64,000 nt of DNA from Planctomycetota bacterium (GTDB lineage: Bacteria; Planctomycetota; Phycisphaerae; Sedimentisphaerales; Anaerobacaceae): contig VRUL01000017.1 in NCBI GenBank assembly GCA_019456145.1, positions 1 to 64,000 of the forward strand, written 5' to 3'. The notes below the pieces were generated by a model. It was not told where the DNA came from and did no database searches. It saw only the letters and a program-made list of their open reading frames with translations. The number at the start of each line of letters is the position of its first letter. Position 1 is the stretch's first letter. The position numbers and the translations under genes were made by a program. Of the stretch, positions 26,877 to 35,959 are shown piece after piece.

Positions 26877-27058
26877 TAGGAAGAGTTATTTGTTAGCGCC
26901 AAGAGGGCACCTCTGCTTCATTGTAGCGATTTAGAACAGTGGTGTCGGTGCCCCCTTGTCTGCTTTTGCAGACGGCAAAGGGGATTTTAGTTAGGGATAT
27001 AATTTTGCGTCATCACCCTCCTCCGAAAGGCCGATACCTCTCAGGTCGGCCTTTTTTT
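26877..27058 (+). ncRNA. Putative small RNA, array unit 3
   Basis: Predicted transcript of about 182 nt ending in a GGCCGA..ACCT/AGGT.CGGCC terminator with T7 (27029-27058). It holds a perfect GTCTGC-TTTT-GCAGAC hairpin (26958-26973) flanked by CCCCTT and AAAGGGG, and a pyrimidine motif CACCCTCCTCC just before the terminator. The promoter and terminator match units 1 and 2 but the body is different and longer. The phosphatidylserine decarboxylase gene starts 80 bp later. Confidence 0.55.
27029..27058 (+). terminator. Intrinsic terminator of array unit 3
   Basis: GGCCG/CGGCC plus ACCT/AGGT stem with a short bulge, followed by seven T residues. Confidence 0.8.
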
Positions 27059-27137
27059 ATTTACCTGGTTCGAGCGCCAGGGAAAAAGTCTCCAACGGCC
27101 TTGATTGTCTGCTGGATGGAGATTATCATATTTGACT

Positions 27138-27833
27138 ATGAGAATTCCGCTGACTAAATACGGTTGGCCGCAGGTAGTCGTTTTTCCGGTGGTTGTGCTT
27201 TCGGTTATGGTTGTTTGTCCGCTGGCAGGCTCGGCATGGGGCGGATTGCCACTGTGGGCTATACTTTTGATAGAAGCCCTCTTGGTAGCTGTTTTGATAT
27301 GGGTTTTGGCATTTTTCCGTGATCCTTCCCGAAATCCGCCTTCGGATAAAAATCTGCTGTTAGCACCGGCTGATGGAAGGGTAACGGATATTGAGATTGT
27401 AGAGGAAGATAACTTTATTGACGGGGCTGCCCTGAGGGTAGGAATATTTTTGAGTATTTTCAGTACCCACATTAATCGTGCTCCGTGTAATGTAAAAGTC
27501 GAGAAAATCACCTATAGGAAGGGCAAATACCGGAATGCTGCAAATCCAAAGTCCGGGCGGGTGAATGAGTCCAACAATCTGGATTTAGTCAGGACTGACA
27601 GCCCGCAACAGCGGCTGATTGTTCGGCAAATCAGTGGGGCAATCGCCCGGCGAATTGTCTGCGACGTAAGCGAAGGCCAGGAATTGACTGGGGGCCAGAA
27701 ATTCGGTATGATAAAATTCGGCTCAAGGACGGAATTGTATGTGCCGGAGCTTGAAAACGCAAAGTGTCTGGTCCGGATAGGTGACAAAGTCAAAGCTGGA
27801 CTGACACCTCTTGTAAGGTATGAGATTAGTTAA
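27138..27833 (+). CDS. psd: Phosphatidylserine decarboxylase
   Basis: With the ATG at 27138 the protein has 231 residues, the size of the short PSD subfamily. Two N-terminal hydrophobic segments (about 8-55) anchor it. The self-cleavage site that creates the pyruvoyl group is GMIKFGSRTEL (cleavage between Gly and Ser). It turns phosphatidylserine into phosphatidylethanolamine at the inner membrane. The frame is open 11 codons further upstream, but MRIPLTKYGW fits as the natural start. pssA follows 68 bp later, giving the two last steps of the pathway in order. Confidence 0.92.
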   Translation: MRIPLTKYGWPQVVVFPVVVLSVMVVCPLAGSAWGGLPLWAILLIEALLVAVLIWVLAFFRDPSRNPPSDKNLLLAPADGRVTDIEIVEEDNFIDGAALRVGIFLSIFSTHINRAPCNVKVEKITYRKGKYRNAANPKSGRVNESNNLDLVRTDSPQQRLIVRQISGAIARRIVCDVSEGQELTGGQKFGMIKFGSRTELYVPELENAKCLVRIGDKVKAGLTPLVRYEIS

Positions 27834-27901
27834 TTGGTCATTTCTCAGGCACCAATTAACTTGAGTCATAGTTTGTAGTTTTAGGCGTTTAGGATAGTAA
27901 G

Positions 27902-28810
27902 ATGCCAAGATTAAAAACCAAAGCTGCCAAAGAGAGTTTGTTGCGGCGGGTGCGAAAGCAAAGGCTAAAGTACGTCACTGTCCTGCCCTCGCTAATAACA
28001 ATTCTCAACGGTGTATGTGGTTTCGCGGCCATCATTCTTGCCGGTAGAGGAGCATTTGCGATGGCCGGCTATATGATCCTGCTGGCAATGATTGCCGATA
28101 TGCTCGACGGAAGGCTCGCACGAATGAACAAGAGCACTTCCAGCTTCGGAGGTCAGCTCGACAGCCTATGCGATATTATCAGCTTCGGTGTTGCGCCGGC
28201 ATTCTTGATGTTAGAAATTTTACAAGAGTACAAATTAGCCGGCTTTGCCCAACCCAACGTCACTTTTGCGAGTTTCCTGCAGCGTTTCGTATGGCTGGCA
28301 GCGGCGGCGTATATAAGCTGCGCAGCCATTCGTTTGGCCAGGTTTAATGTGGAAAACGAGGAGGACGAGTCTGCGCATATGAGTTTTGTAGGCCTGCCGA
28401 CTCCCGCTGCTGCAGGGGTCATAGTTAGCCTGATAATATTCCATCAGGAAATAATACTACCGGAGCTCTCAGCCAGTGATACTCCAGCGTATCTTGGTTT
28501 CTGCCAAAGCGTTATTATTTATGCCCTGCCGTTTTTGGTTCTGGGAGTGGCGATATTGATGGTTAGCAGGATTCGATATCCGCATATCCTGAATCAGTAT
28601 ATAAAGGGCAAAAAACCTTTCGCGCATCTTATCAGGGTGCTGTTGTTCCTCCTTTTTGTTATCTGGAGCAGACAGGCGGCTTTGGTACTGATTTTCTGTG
28701 GTTTTGCGGCAAGCAGCTTTGTGAAATGGTTTTATTACAAGGTAATCCGTAAGAGAGAACCCATTTTGCCCGCCCTCGGACGGGTCACAGGATTAAAATC
28801 CGAAAAGTAA
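27902..28810 (+). CDS. pssA: CDP-diacylglycerol-serine O-phosphatidyltransferase
   Basis: A 302-residue integral membrane enzyme with the CDP-alcohol phosphatidyltransferase signature spread over DMLDGRLARMNKSTSSFGGQ and LDSLCDIISFG (D-G-x2-A-R-x8-G-x3-D-x3-D). About seven membrane helices follow. It makes phosphatidylserine from CDP-diacylglycerol and serine; the product is the substrate of Psd encoded just upstream. AGGATAGTAAG precedes the ATG. Confidence 0.93.
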   Translation: MPRLKTKAAKESLLRRVRKQRLKYVTVLPSLITILNGVCGFAAIILAGRGAFAMAGYMILLAMIADMLDGRLARMNKSTSSFGGQLDSLCDIISFGVAPAFLMLEILQEYKLAGFAQPNVTFASFLQRFVWLAAAAYISCAAIRLARFNVENEEDESAHMSFVGLPTPAAAGVIVSLIIFHQEIILPELSASDTPAYLGFCQSVIIYALPFLVLGVAILMVSRIRYPHILNQYIKGKKPFAHLIRVLLFLLFVIWSRQAALVLIFCGFAASSFVKWFYYKVIRKREPILPALGRVTGLKSEK

Positions 28811-28920
28811 TCCCGCACTTGTTTCGGGATTCTACTGTCGATTCTCATTTCGAGCTTTGTTATATAAAACAACCTTCGTACATAATCTGGTCCCGGGATT
28901 CCGAAATAGGTGCGGGATGC
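28811..28920. repeat. 110-bp inverted-repeat element
   Basis: ATCCCGCACttgTTTCGGGAT at the left end (from about 28811) and ATTCCGAAAtagGTGCGGGAT at the right (to about 28918) are inverted copies around an AT-rich loop of about 65 bp. It starts at the pssA stop and may serve as its terminator. The CCCGCAC arm is shared with the palindromes at 13904 and 29927, so it may be a composite of the same repeat. Confidence 0.5.
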
Positions 28921-28987
28921 AAGATACGAATCGCGTTGTTTGCTTCTGTTTACACAGTGTGTGTCGACAGAGTGTCTGAAATGCCCT

Positions 28988-29863
28988 TTATCGCGCCTTT
29001 ATTGCGTTTGGCCCACCTTTTATTTCCTGATGCTTGGCCCCGGATTGGTTTACTTGGAAATAGTGCTCGACAACATTGCACAGTCGTTGCAGAACGCGCC
29101 TGCCCTCGGGACTTGCTTCCAGTCCGACCATCTGTATACCAAGACAGATATTCTTGTCGTCTGCTGTCGGCAGGATGTTTCTAATCTGAGCATCGAGTAT
29201 CAACGGCTTTTCATAAGGCATAGGCGTAAACGTGAGCCCGATAAACTGGCCCCTCTTGAGGTCTGGTTTTTGTGCAGTATCGAGCGCTATCTGTGCGCCG
29301 CCGGCAGAAATATCAATAAGCCTGCCCTTGTAATAATCCTGTTTCCTGTTGCTTGTATTGTTGTTGTTGCTGTTGTCTACTCGCTCGTCCTGGTCACAGG
29401 ATACGGGTGCCGGGATGCGATTCAGTCCGCGATGCCACAGTAGTACATTTACTTTCAGCGATTTGGGCACGTCAACACGGAAATAGCTTCTTCTCTGGAC
29501 TATCTCTATCCGGTTCGGCACCGCAAGTACTATCGTTCCGGTCTGCCCCCGACCGTTTGGACCCGGTGACAGTTCGAGACTTACCACGATTGTATCAAAA
29601 ACAAACTTGCCGTATCCGTACTTGAGCGATAAACCGACCGGCTGATTAGTGTGTATATTTATCGGATGCGGTTTTGCCTTTGGCCAGATCTCAATACTGA
29701 GTCGATTGGCTCCAAGATTGGTCAGAAGCACCTTCGTGACGTGCCATTTGTTTTTGGACAAATAGGACATTATGGCTGGTACTTTTTCTTCAATTGCAAT
29801 TTCTAAGATTTCCCTCGGCTCGGCTTCGCGTAACATCACTGCTTCGTTCATATCAATCCTCAT
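28988..29863 (-). CDS. PilZ-domain (YcgR-like) c-di-GMP effector
   Basis: A 291-residue protein with an N-terminal YcgR-type flagellar-brake-like domain (about 10-145) and a PilZ domain (about 150-275). The c-di-GMP binding motifs are present: QRRSYFRVDVP supplies the RxxxR element and DISAGGAQI the [DN]xSxxG element. Between them a short Asn-rich loop (RVDNSNNNNTSNRKQD) is inserted. It probably responds to c-di-GMP in motility or surface attachment. Start is ATG 29863 or ATG 29851; a GGGGAG sequence lies close to both. Confidence 0.88.
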   Translation of the reverse strand: MRIDMNEAVMLREAEPREILEIAIEEKVPAIMSYLSKNKWHVTKVLLTNLGANRLSIEIWPKAKPHPINIHTNQPVGLSLKYGYGKFVFDTIVVSLELSPGPNGRGQTGTIVLAVPNRIEIVQRRSYFRVDVPKSLKVNVLLWHRGLNRIPAPVSCDQDERVDNSNNNNTSNRKQDYYKGRLIDISAGGAQIALDTAQKPDLKRGQFIGLTFTPMPYEKPLILDAQIRNILPTADDKNICLGIQMVGLEASPEGRRVLQRLCNVVEHYFQVNQSGAKHQEIKGGPNAIKAR

Positions 29864-30244
29864 CTCCCCTTTACTTGCACCTGTAGTAACGCCGGTACAG
29901 GTGCAGAAACGAATCTTTACAGTTTATCCCGCACCAATTAGGCGTGAGCCTAAGCTCCATAGGTGCGGGATTGGTATTTAAAATATACGAATAATTCAGC
30001 GATAAGCAAATCCCTAAGGGGTAAAGTTGCGGTTTTGTCCTGCTCACTCTTGTCCGGTTTACAAAGCAGCATTCCTACCGGGGCAGAAAAGTCCCAAAAA
30101 AGCGTAAAAAAAAGAGGCGAAAAGCGAAAAACTATTGAAATACCCCCATTCTGCAACTTTTTGTTAAATGAGAACACGGCAAAATTGAGGGCCCGATTCC
30201 GCAGTTTTAAGTGTTAAAATTTGCGTTTTTTGTGTATTATTACC
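29864..30244. other. Intergenic region with hairpins
   Basis: About 380 bp between divergent genes. It holds a perfect GCACCTGTA/TACAGGTGC hairpin (29877-29904), the palindromic repeat at 29927-29972 and a 13-base word GCAAATCCCTAAG (30006-30018) that also occurs at 26223-26235. The right half is A/T-rich and should hold the promoter of the GH95 gene; no clear pair of hexamers was found. No gene is seen. Confidence 0.5.
29927..29972. repeat. Palindromic intergenic repeat, copy B
   Basis: Outer arms CCCGCACC and GGTGCGGG, inner arms AGGC/GCCT around GTGA. It matches the element at 13904-13950 with paired changes in the outer stem. Confidence 0.6.
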
Positions 30245-32662
30245 ATGAACATGGCAGAAACTTGCAAAATAAGAAAAGTAGTGGGCGATAAAATAGCCCT
30301 CTTGGGCCTTTTGACGGTTGTTTTGATGGCAGCTCCCTTTGTGATTGCCGGGGGCGCATTTGAGAATTCCGAAATTCCCAAAACTGCCTCCCGACTATCG
30401 TACCGTCAACCTGCAAAACAATGGACCCAGGCACTGCCCATTGGAAATGGACGCCTTGGAGCGATGGTCTTCGGCGGCATCGAAGATGAGCGTTTGCAGT
30501 TCAATGAGGACACACTCTGGACCGGCAAGCCAAATGATTATTCGCATCCAGGCGCTGCTGAATATCTGCCGGTTGTCCGCAAGCTGCTTTTCGATGGCAA
30601 GCAACGCCAGGCCGAGGCGCTGTCGATGCAGCACATGATGAGCGTACCGCTCCGTCAGCACTCATACCAGCCGTTCGGCGACCTGCATCTGCACTTCCCA
30701 GACGCGCACAAGCCCGGCGATTATCGACGTGAACTCGATTTGGATACCGCGGTCGCTCGCGTTACATACACTGTTGATGGCGTGAAGTTCACCCGCGAAG
30801 TCTTCTCCAGCGCCGTCGACCAGGTAATCGTTTTGCATATTACCGCCGATAAAGAGAGCCAGGTGAGTTTTGTTGCGAATATGAGTAGTCCTCAGCCGGA
30901 TACTTCGACCGTCACTGTTGCCGGCAAACAGTTGGCGCTGCGGGGGCAAATGCGTCCGGACGGTCATCCTTCCGGCAATAAGGACAGTTGTCTGAAGTTT
31001 GAAGCCAGACTGCATGTCTCGACCGATGGTGGCAAAGTGAAAGTCACCAACGAGGGCGTGGAGGTCAAAGGCGCCGATGCGGCAACGCTGTTGTTGGCGG
31101 CTGCCACCAGTTTCAGGAGTTTTAAGGACGTCAGCGCAGATCCGGCGGCACGCTGTAGTAAGGTGATAAAAGCGGCCGCCGGCAGGAGCTACGACACTTT
31201 ACGCAAGGCGCACGTCGCTGACCATCGCCGCCTGTTCGGCCGCGTCGAACTTGACCTGGGCACCACCGACGCGGCCAATCGGCCGACCGACGAGCGAATC
31301 CGAGCATTCGGTAAAAGCAATGATCCGCAGTTGGCAGCCCTGTATTTTCAGTTTGGTCGCTATTTGCTGATATGCAGTTCCCGGCCCGGTTCCCAGCCGG
31401 CCAACCTTCAGGGTATCTGGAACGATAAAATAAGGCCGCCGTGGGAAAGCAAGTGGACGACCAATATCAATACGGAGATGAACTACTGGCCCGCCGAGGT
31501 GTGCAACCTCTCGGAGTCTCACGAACCGCTGTTCGATATGCTTGACGACCTCGTTATCTCGGGGAAAAAGACCGCGAAAGTACACTACGGTTGCCGGGGG
31601 TGGGTATTGCATCACAACACGGACCTGTGGCGGGGCACGGCACCCATTAATAATTCAAACCACGGTATATGGGTAACAGGTGGAGCATGGCTGACTCGGC
31701 ACCTCTGGGAGCATTACCTGTTCACCGGCGATAGGGAATTTCTCACTGAGCGGGCCTACCCGGTGATGAAAGGAGCGGCACTATTTTTCGTCGATTTTCT
31801 CGTTGAGGACCCGAAGACCGGCTGGCTCATCAGCACCCCCTCCAACTCCCCTGAGCAGGGTGGGCTGGTTGCAGGCCCATCTATGGACCATCAAATCATC
31901 CGCGAGCTGTTCACAAACTGCATCGAAGCTGCTAAAACCCTCGGCATCGACGATGACTTTCGCCAAAAGCTTACCGAGTTGCGAAGCCGGGTCGCGCCCA
32001 ATCAGATTGGACAGCACGGCCAGCTTCAGGAGTGGCTCCAGGACAAAGACAATCCCAGGAACCAGCACCGGCATATCTCACACTTGTACACGCTACACCC
32101 GGGCTGCGAAGTCACGCCACTAAAGACCCCTAAACTGGCCGAGGCCTGCCGCGTTACCCTCACGCATCGCGGTGACGGCGGCACCGGCTGGAGCAAGGCA
32201 TGGAAGGTCAATTTCTGGGCTCGATTACTGGACGGAGACCATTCTTACAAGATGCTTGCCGGATTAATCACCCGAAGCACACTGCCCAATATGTTCGACA
32301 CTCACCCGCCATTCCAGATTGACGGCAACTTCGGGGGTACAGCCGGTATCACTGAGATGCTGCTTCAAAGTCACGCCGGCGAAATTCACCTGCTGCCTGC
32401 TCTGCCAACGGCCTGGCCGACCGGAAATGTCAAGGGCCTCTGTGCACGTGGCGGCTTCGAAGTGGACATCGCCTGGAAGAATGGCAAACTCGCCGGCGGT
32501 GCAATCCGTTCGAAACTGGGGGCCAAATGTAGAATCCGCACTGATGTACCGGTCCAGGTCGTTTCTCTGGGCAAATTAGTTAAGACCACCATCCCCGAGC
32601 AAAATGTTGTTGAGTTCGATACAAGGGCTGGGGTAGCTTATATCATCTCGATTGGAAAATAA
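30245..32662 (+). CDS. Glycoside hydrolase family 95 (alpha-L-fucosidase type)
   Basis: About 805 residues from ATG 30245 with an N-terminal signal/anchor helix (about 18-36). The start of the mature domain, [19 protein letters not shown] and then [13 protein letters not shown], is the hallmark of GH95 enzymes, which hydrolyse alpha-1,2-L-fucosides or alpha-L-galactosides. The (alpha/alpha)6 barrel (about 310-690) contains the [11 protein letters not shown] segment typical of the family. It should act outside the cytoplasm on fucosylated glycans. A site-2 protease gene follows 16 bp later. No transporter genes are nearby. Confidence 0.9.
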   Translation: MNMAETCKIRKVVGDKIALLGLLTVVLMAAPFVIAGGAFENSEIPKTASRLSYRQPAKQWTQALPIGNGRLGAMVFGGIEDERLQFNEDTLWTGKPNDYSHPGAAEYLPVVRKLLFDGKQRQAEALSMQHMMSVPLRQHSYQPFGDLHLHFPDAHKPGDYRRELDLDTAVARVTYTVDGVKFTREVFSSAVDQVIVLHITADKESQVSFVANMSSPQPDTSTVTVAGKQLALRGQMRPDGHPSGNKDSCLKFEARLHVSTDGGKVKVTNEGVEVKGADAATLLLAAATSFRSFKDVSADPAARCSKVIKAAAGRSYDTLRKAHVADHRRLFGRVELDLGTTDAANRPTDERIRAFGKSNDPQLAALYFQFGRYLLICSSRPGSQPANLQGIWNDKIRPPWESKWTTNINTEMNYWPAEVCNLSESHEPLFDMLDDLVISGKKTAKVHYGCRGWVLHHNTDLWRGTAPINNSNHGIWVTGGAWLTRHLWEHYLFTGDREFLTERAYPVMKGAALFFVDFLVEDPKTGWLISTPSNSPEQGGLVAGPSMDHQIIRELFTNCIEAAKTLGIDDDFRQKLTELRSRVAPNQIGQHGQLQEWLQDKDNPRNQHRHISHLYTLHPGCEVTPLKTPKLAEACRVTLTHRGDGGTGWSKAWKVNFWARLLDGDHSYKMLAGLITRSTLPNMFDTHPPFQIDGNFGGTAGITEMLLQSHAGEIHLLPALPTAWPTGNVKGLCARGGFEVDIAWKNGKLAGGAIRSKLGAKCRIRTDVPVQVVSLGKLVKTTIPEQNVVEFDTRAGVAYIISIGK

Positions 32663-32678
32663 AGGCGAAGAGATATTA

Positions 32679-33377
32679 ATGGATGATATCGCCTTGGGAA
32701 TAATCTGGTATGTGGTTTTTATCGTTTCGACGACTTTTCACGAATTCAGTCACGGATTTGCCGCCGCCAGGCTGGGAGACCCTACAGCTTACCACTACGG
32801 TTTGGTCACTATAGACCCCGTACCTCATATTAAACGAAGCCCTTTTGGGATGGTTGGAATTCCGATACTCTCTTTTTTATTTTCCGGCTGGATGATAGGC
32901 TGGGCCAGCGCGCCGTATGATCCTTACTGGGCACAGAGAAACAGGAAGAAAGCTGCTTTGATGTCCCTGGCTGGGCCCGGTGCGAATTTAACACTTGTTT
33001 TAGTGGCCGCATTGATAATTCACGGCGGGATTCTTTTTGGGTTTTTTCACGCCCCCGAGACAATTACTTTCACACAGGTTGTCGCAGCGGCATCGCAGGG
33101 ATGGGCAAACTCGGCGACGGTAGTGATAAGCATCCTCTTTTCGCTGAATCTGATCTTATTGGTTTTTAATCTGATTCCCCTGCCTCCGCTTGACGGCAGT
33201 AATGTGCTTTTGTTTTTTCTAAGCGACCGGGACGCAAAGCGCTATGAAAGTTTTTTATATCAGCCGATGCATAGAATGATAGGACTGGTCGCTGCCTGGC
33301 AGCTTTTTGGTCCTGTCTTTGACCCTATACATACACTGGCGCTGAATATACTCTATCCAGGAGCCGGCTATCATTAA
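32679..33377 (+). CDS. Site-2 protease-type zinc metalloprotease (M50)
   Basis: With the ATG at 32679 (AAAGGCGAAGAG upstream) the protein has 232 residues and about six membrane helices. FHEFSHGFAA supplies the HExxH zinc site and NLIPLPPLDGSNV the second motif NxxPxxxLDG, so it belongs to the compact, PDZ-less group of intramembrane M50 peptidases. Such enzymes cut membrane-bound regulators, among others anti-sigma factors. A GPGANL motif lies in between, as usual. It is probably cotranscribed with the GH95 gene. Confidence 0.88.
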   Translation: MDDIALGIIWYVVFIVSTTFHEFSHGFAAARLGDPTAYHYGLVTIDPVPHIKRSPFGMVGIPILSFLFSGWMIGWASAPYDPYWAQRNRKKAALMSLAGPGANLTLVLVAALIIHGGILFGFFHAPETITFTQVVAAASQGWANSATVVISILFSLNLILLVFNLIPLPPLDGSNVLLFFLSDRDAKRYESFLYQPMHRMIGLVAAWQLFGPVFDPIHTLALNILYPGAGYH

Positions 33378-33406
33378 TCGGAGATTTCAAGCAAAAGCAA
33401 AAAGTA

Positions 33407-33435
33407 TTGATTATCGTTTGAAGTCATAATATGCT
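33407..33435 (+). promoter_or_regulatory. Promoter of the aldo/keto reductase gene
   Basis: TTGATT (33407-33412) and TATGCT (33430-33435) are separated by 17 bp, about 34 bp before the ATG at 33469. Both hexamers match consensus at four of six positions. Confidence 0.4.
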
Positions 33436-33468
33436 ATTGTGCGAAACCGATTTTTTGTGAGGTTGATT

Positions 33469-34440
33469 ATGCGGACAAGAAAATTAGGTTATACGGATTT
33501 GGAGCTAACGACCGTAGGCTTGGGCACATGGGCAATGGGCGGCCCGTGGCTATATGGTTGGGGGCCGCAGGATGATGACGAGGCAATTGGTGCGGTCCTG
33601 ACAGCGCTTGAGAAGGGAATCAACTGGATAGATACCGCTCCAATCTATGGCTTGGGCCATTCAGAGGAGCTTGTTGGCAAGGCCCTCAAACAAACAAGTC
33701 AAAAACCACTGATCGCAACCAAGTGCGGCCTGCTGTGGAGCGAACAGAACCATAGGATCCCATGCCTCGAAGCCAAAAGCATTCGAGAAGAATGCCATAC
33801 AAGCCTAAAAAAACTCGGAGTTGATGTGATAGACCTGTACCAGATGCACTGGCCGCAGCCGGATGAAGATATCGAAAAGGGCTGGGAGGAAATGGCCAAA
33901 CTTGCAGAACAGGGCAAGGTACGATATATAGGCGTATCGAATTATAGTCTTGAGCAAATCAAACGTATCCAGAAAATTGCACCTGTCGCTTCGCTTCAGC
34001 CGCCTTATAGTATGCTCCACCGTAAAGTTGAGGATGAACTGTTGAGCTATTGTGCCCAAAATGATATCGGCGTGGTTCCATACAGCCCTATGCAGCGCGG
34101 TTTGCTCACGGGTAAATTCAGTCAGGAGCGTCTTGGGTCTCTGGCTTTGGACGACCATCGAAGAAATAATGCTGATTTTCAAGAGCCGCAGTTTACCGCT
34201 ACGCTGCAGCTTGTTGACGAGCTTCGTCCCATTGCCGAGCGCAACGGCAGAACATTGGCCCAGTTGGCTGTTAGCTGGGTCCTTCGCCGGCCTGAGGTTA
34301 CAGCGGCAATTGTGGGGGCAAGAAGACCTGAGCAGATTGCCGAAACTTTTACCGCCTCAGACTGGGACCTAAGCCCGGAAGATATTGACGAGATTGAGCA
34401 GCTTTTAGTTAAAAGGCAGGAAAGAACCGCAGCTAAGTAA
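33469..34440 (+). CDS. Aldo/keto reductase
   Basis: A 323-residue TIM-barrel reductase. The catalytic tetrad is visible as Asp and Tyr in DTAPIYGLGHSE, Lys in LIATKCGL and His in DLYQMHWPQP. The C-terminal part IVGARRPEQIAET binds the NADP phosphate. It resembles the YajO/IolS type that acts on sugars and small aldehydes. ATG 33469 has GAGGTTGATT upstream; an upstream in-frame start would add ten residues that do not match the family. purB follows 19 bp later. Confidence 0.92.
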   Translation: MRTRKLGYTDLELTTVGLGTWAMGGPWLYGWGPQDDDEAIGAVLTALEKGINWIDTAPIYGLGHSEELVGKALKQTSQKPLIATKCGLLWSEQNHRIPCLEAKSIREECHTSLKKLGVDVIDLYQMHWPQPDEDIEKGWEEMAKLAEQGKVRYIGVSNYSLEQIKRIQKIAPVASLQPPYSMLHRKVEDELLSYCAQNDIGVVPYSPMQRGLLTGKFSQERLGSLALDDHRRNNADFQEPQFTATLQLVDELRPIAERNGRTLAQLAVSWVLRRPEVTAAIVGARRPEQIAETFTASDWDLSPEDIDEIEQLLVKRQERTAAK

Positions 34441-34459
34441 ACTTTTAAAGAGAGCAAAA

Positions 34460-35899
34460 ATGGCAAAAGATTCGAAAAACCAAAGTTATGTAAGCCCTCT
34501 CGTTGAAAGAAATGCCTCACCAGAGATGGCCGAACTCTTCGGGGCCCAGAAGAAGTTCAGCACTTGGCGCAGGCTCTGGCTTGAGCTGGCAAAGGCGCAA
34601 AAAAAACTCGGCTTACCTATAAAACAGAACCAGATAAACCAGATGGCCAGGCGTCTTGACGATATTGATTTCAAAAAAGCCGCCGCATACGAAAAGAGGT
34701 TCCGCCACGATGTTGTCGCTCACATCCACACTTTTGCCAGGGCGGCGCCAAAAGCCGCGCCGATTATTCACCTCGGAGCCACCAGTTGTTTCGTAGGTGA
34801 CAACGCTGACTTGATAATTATACGAGAAGCGCTGCAAATGACAGCCGGCAAGTTGGCCGCTGTGATAAATCTATTAGGTAAATTCGCAAAGAAGTATCGC
34901 GACCTTGCCACTCTGGGTTACACGCATTTTCAGCCTGCCCAGTTGACAACCGTCGGCAAAAGGGCAACGCTGTGGTGTAATGACTTCGTGACGGATTTGC
35001 AGGAAATCGAGCACCGGCTTGAAACACTACCATTTAGAGGTGTCAAAGGCACTACCGGTACACAGGCGTCCTTCCTGGCGCTTTTTGAAGGCAAACACAG
35101 CAAGGTCAAACAGCTCGACAAAGCTGTTGCCGCGGCGTTCGGCTTCAAAAAAACCTGCGCCGTTACAGGCCAGACATATCAGCGAAAAATCGATACCCTC
35201 GTAGTAAACTGCCTTGCATCAGTTGCGCAATCTGCTCACAAGCTATGCAACGACCTTCGTCTGCTCGCAAATCTAAAAGAGGTTGAGGAGCCGTTTGAGA
35301 AATCCCAGGTTGGCTCTTCGGCAATGGCTTATAAAAGAAATCCGATGCGTGCCGAAAGGGTGACAGCCCTTAGCAGATTGGTCCTGAGCCTGGCTACCAG
35401 CCCTGCTATGACAGCTTCTGAGCAGTGGTTTGAAAGGACCCTCGATGATTCAGCCAACAGGAGGGTGGTTATTCCCGAGGCGTTTTTGGCCGTTGACGGG
35501 ATTCTCGAAATCCTCGCCAATGTTCTTGATGGGCTTGTCGTCTATCCCAGGGTGATAGCGGTGCACATTGAAGCGGAGCTGCCCTTTATGGCCACCGAAA
35601 ATATCCTGATTGCCGGTGTCAAGGCCGGCGGAAACAGGCAGGATCTGCACGAAAGAATAAGGCTGTACTCGCAGGCCGCCGCCGCACAGGTTAAAAATTT
35701 CGGCAAACCCAACAATTTAATTAACCGGCTCAAAGCGGACATCGCTTTTCGAAAAGTCGATTTTGAAAAAGTATTGAATCCGAAGAACTACATCGGCCGA
35801 GCGCCACAGCAGGTCGACGAATTCATGAAAACTCTCGCGGCACCAATCTGCAGAAGGTACCGTAAAGACCTTAAGAGAAAAGTGGAACTCAAAGTATAA
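34460..35899 (+). CDS. purB: Adenylosuccinate lyase
   Basis: A 479-residue member of the fumarase/aspartase superfamily. The signature GSSAMAYKRNPMRAE identifies it as an adenylosuccinate lyase, which acts twice in purine synthesis (SAICAR to AICAR, adenylosuccinate to AMP). Conserved TLGYTHFQPAQLTT supplies the active-site His. Length is close to the longer, eukaryote-like group of the family. pyrE follows 60 bp later, so purine and pyrimidine genes are neighbours. AAAGAGAGCAAAA precedes the ATG. Confidence 0.95.
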   Translation: MAKDSKNQSYVSPLVERNASPEMAELFGAQKKFSTWRRLWLELAKAQKKLGLPIKQNQINQMARRLDDIDFKKAAAYEKRFRHDVVAHIHTFARAAPKAAPIIHLGATSCFVGDNADLIIIREALQMTAGKLAAVINLLGKFAKKYRDLATLGYTHFQPAQLTTVGKRATLWCNDFVTDLQEIEHRLETLPFRGVKGTTGTQASFLALFEGKHSKVKQLDKAVAAAFGFKKTCAVTGQTYQRKIDTLVVNCLASVAQSAHKLCNDLRLLANLKEVEEPFEKSQVGSSAMAYKRNPMRAERVTALSRLVLSLATSPAMTASEQWFERTLDDSANRRVVIPEAFLAVDGILEILANVLDGLVVYPRVIAVHIEAELPFMATENILIAGVKAGGNRQDLHERIRLYSQAAAAQVKNFGKPNNLINRLKADIAFRKVDFEKVLNPKNYIGRAPQQVDEFMKTLAAPICRRYRKDLKRKVELKV

Positions 35900-35959
35900 G
35901 CTTTATGATGGCTGCTCGTTGAAGTGAAAATTCGAGTATTGACAAGTGAGATACGAGAT

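Noticed and set aside
28819..29443. + strand frames over the inverted repeat and the PilZ gene
   Set aside because: They cover a palindrome and the antisense of a PilZ gene with intact motifs.
29963..30217. 84-codon + strand frame in the GH95 upstream gap
   Set aside because: Poly-Lys composition from an A-rich spacer, no ribosome binding site.
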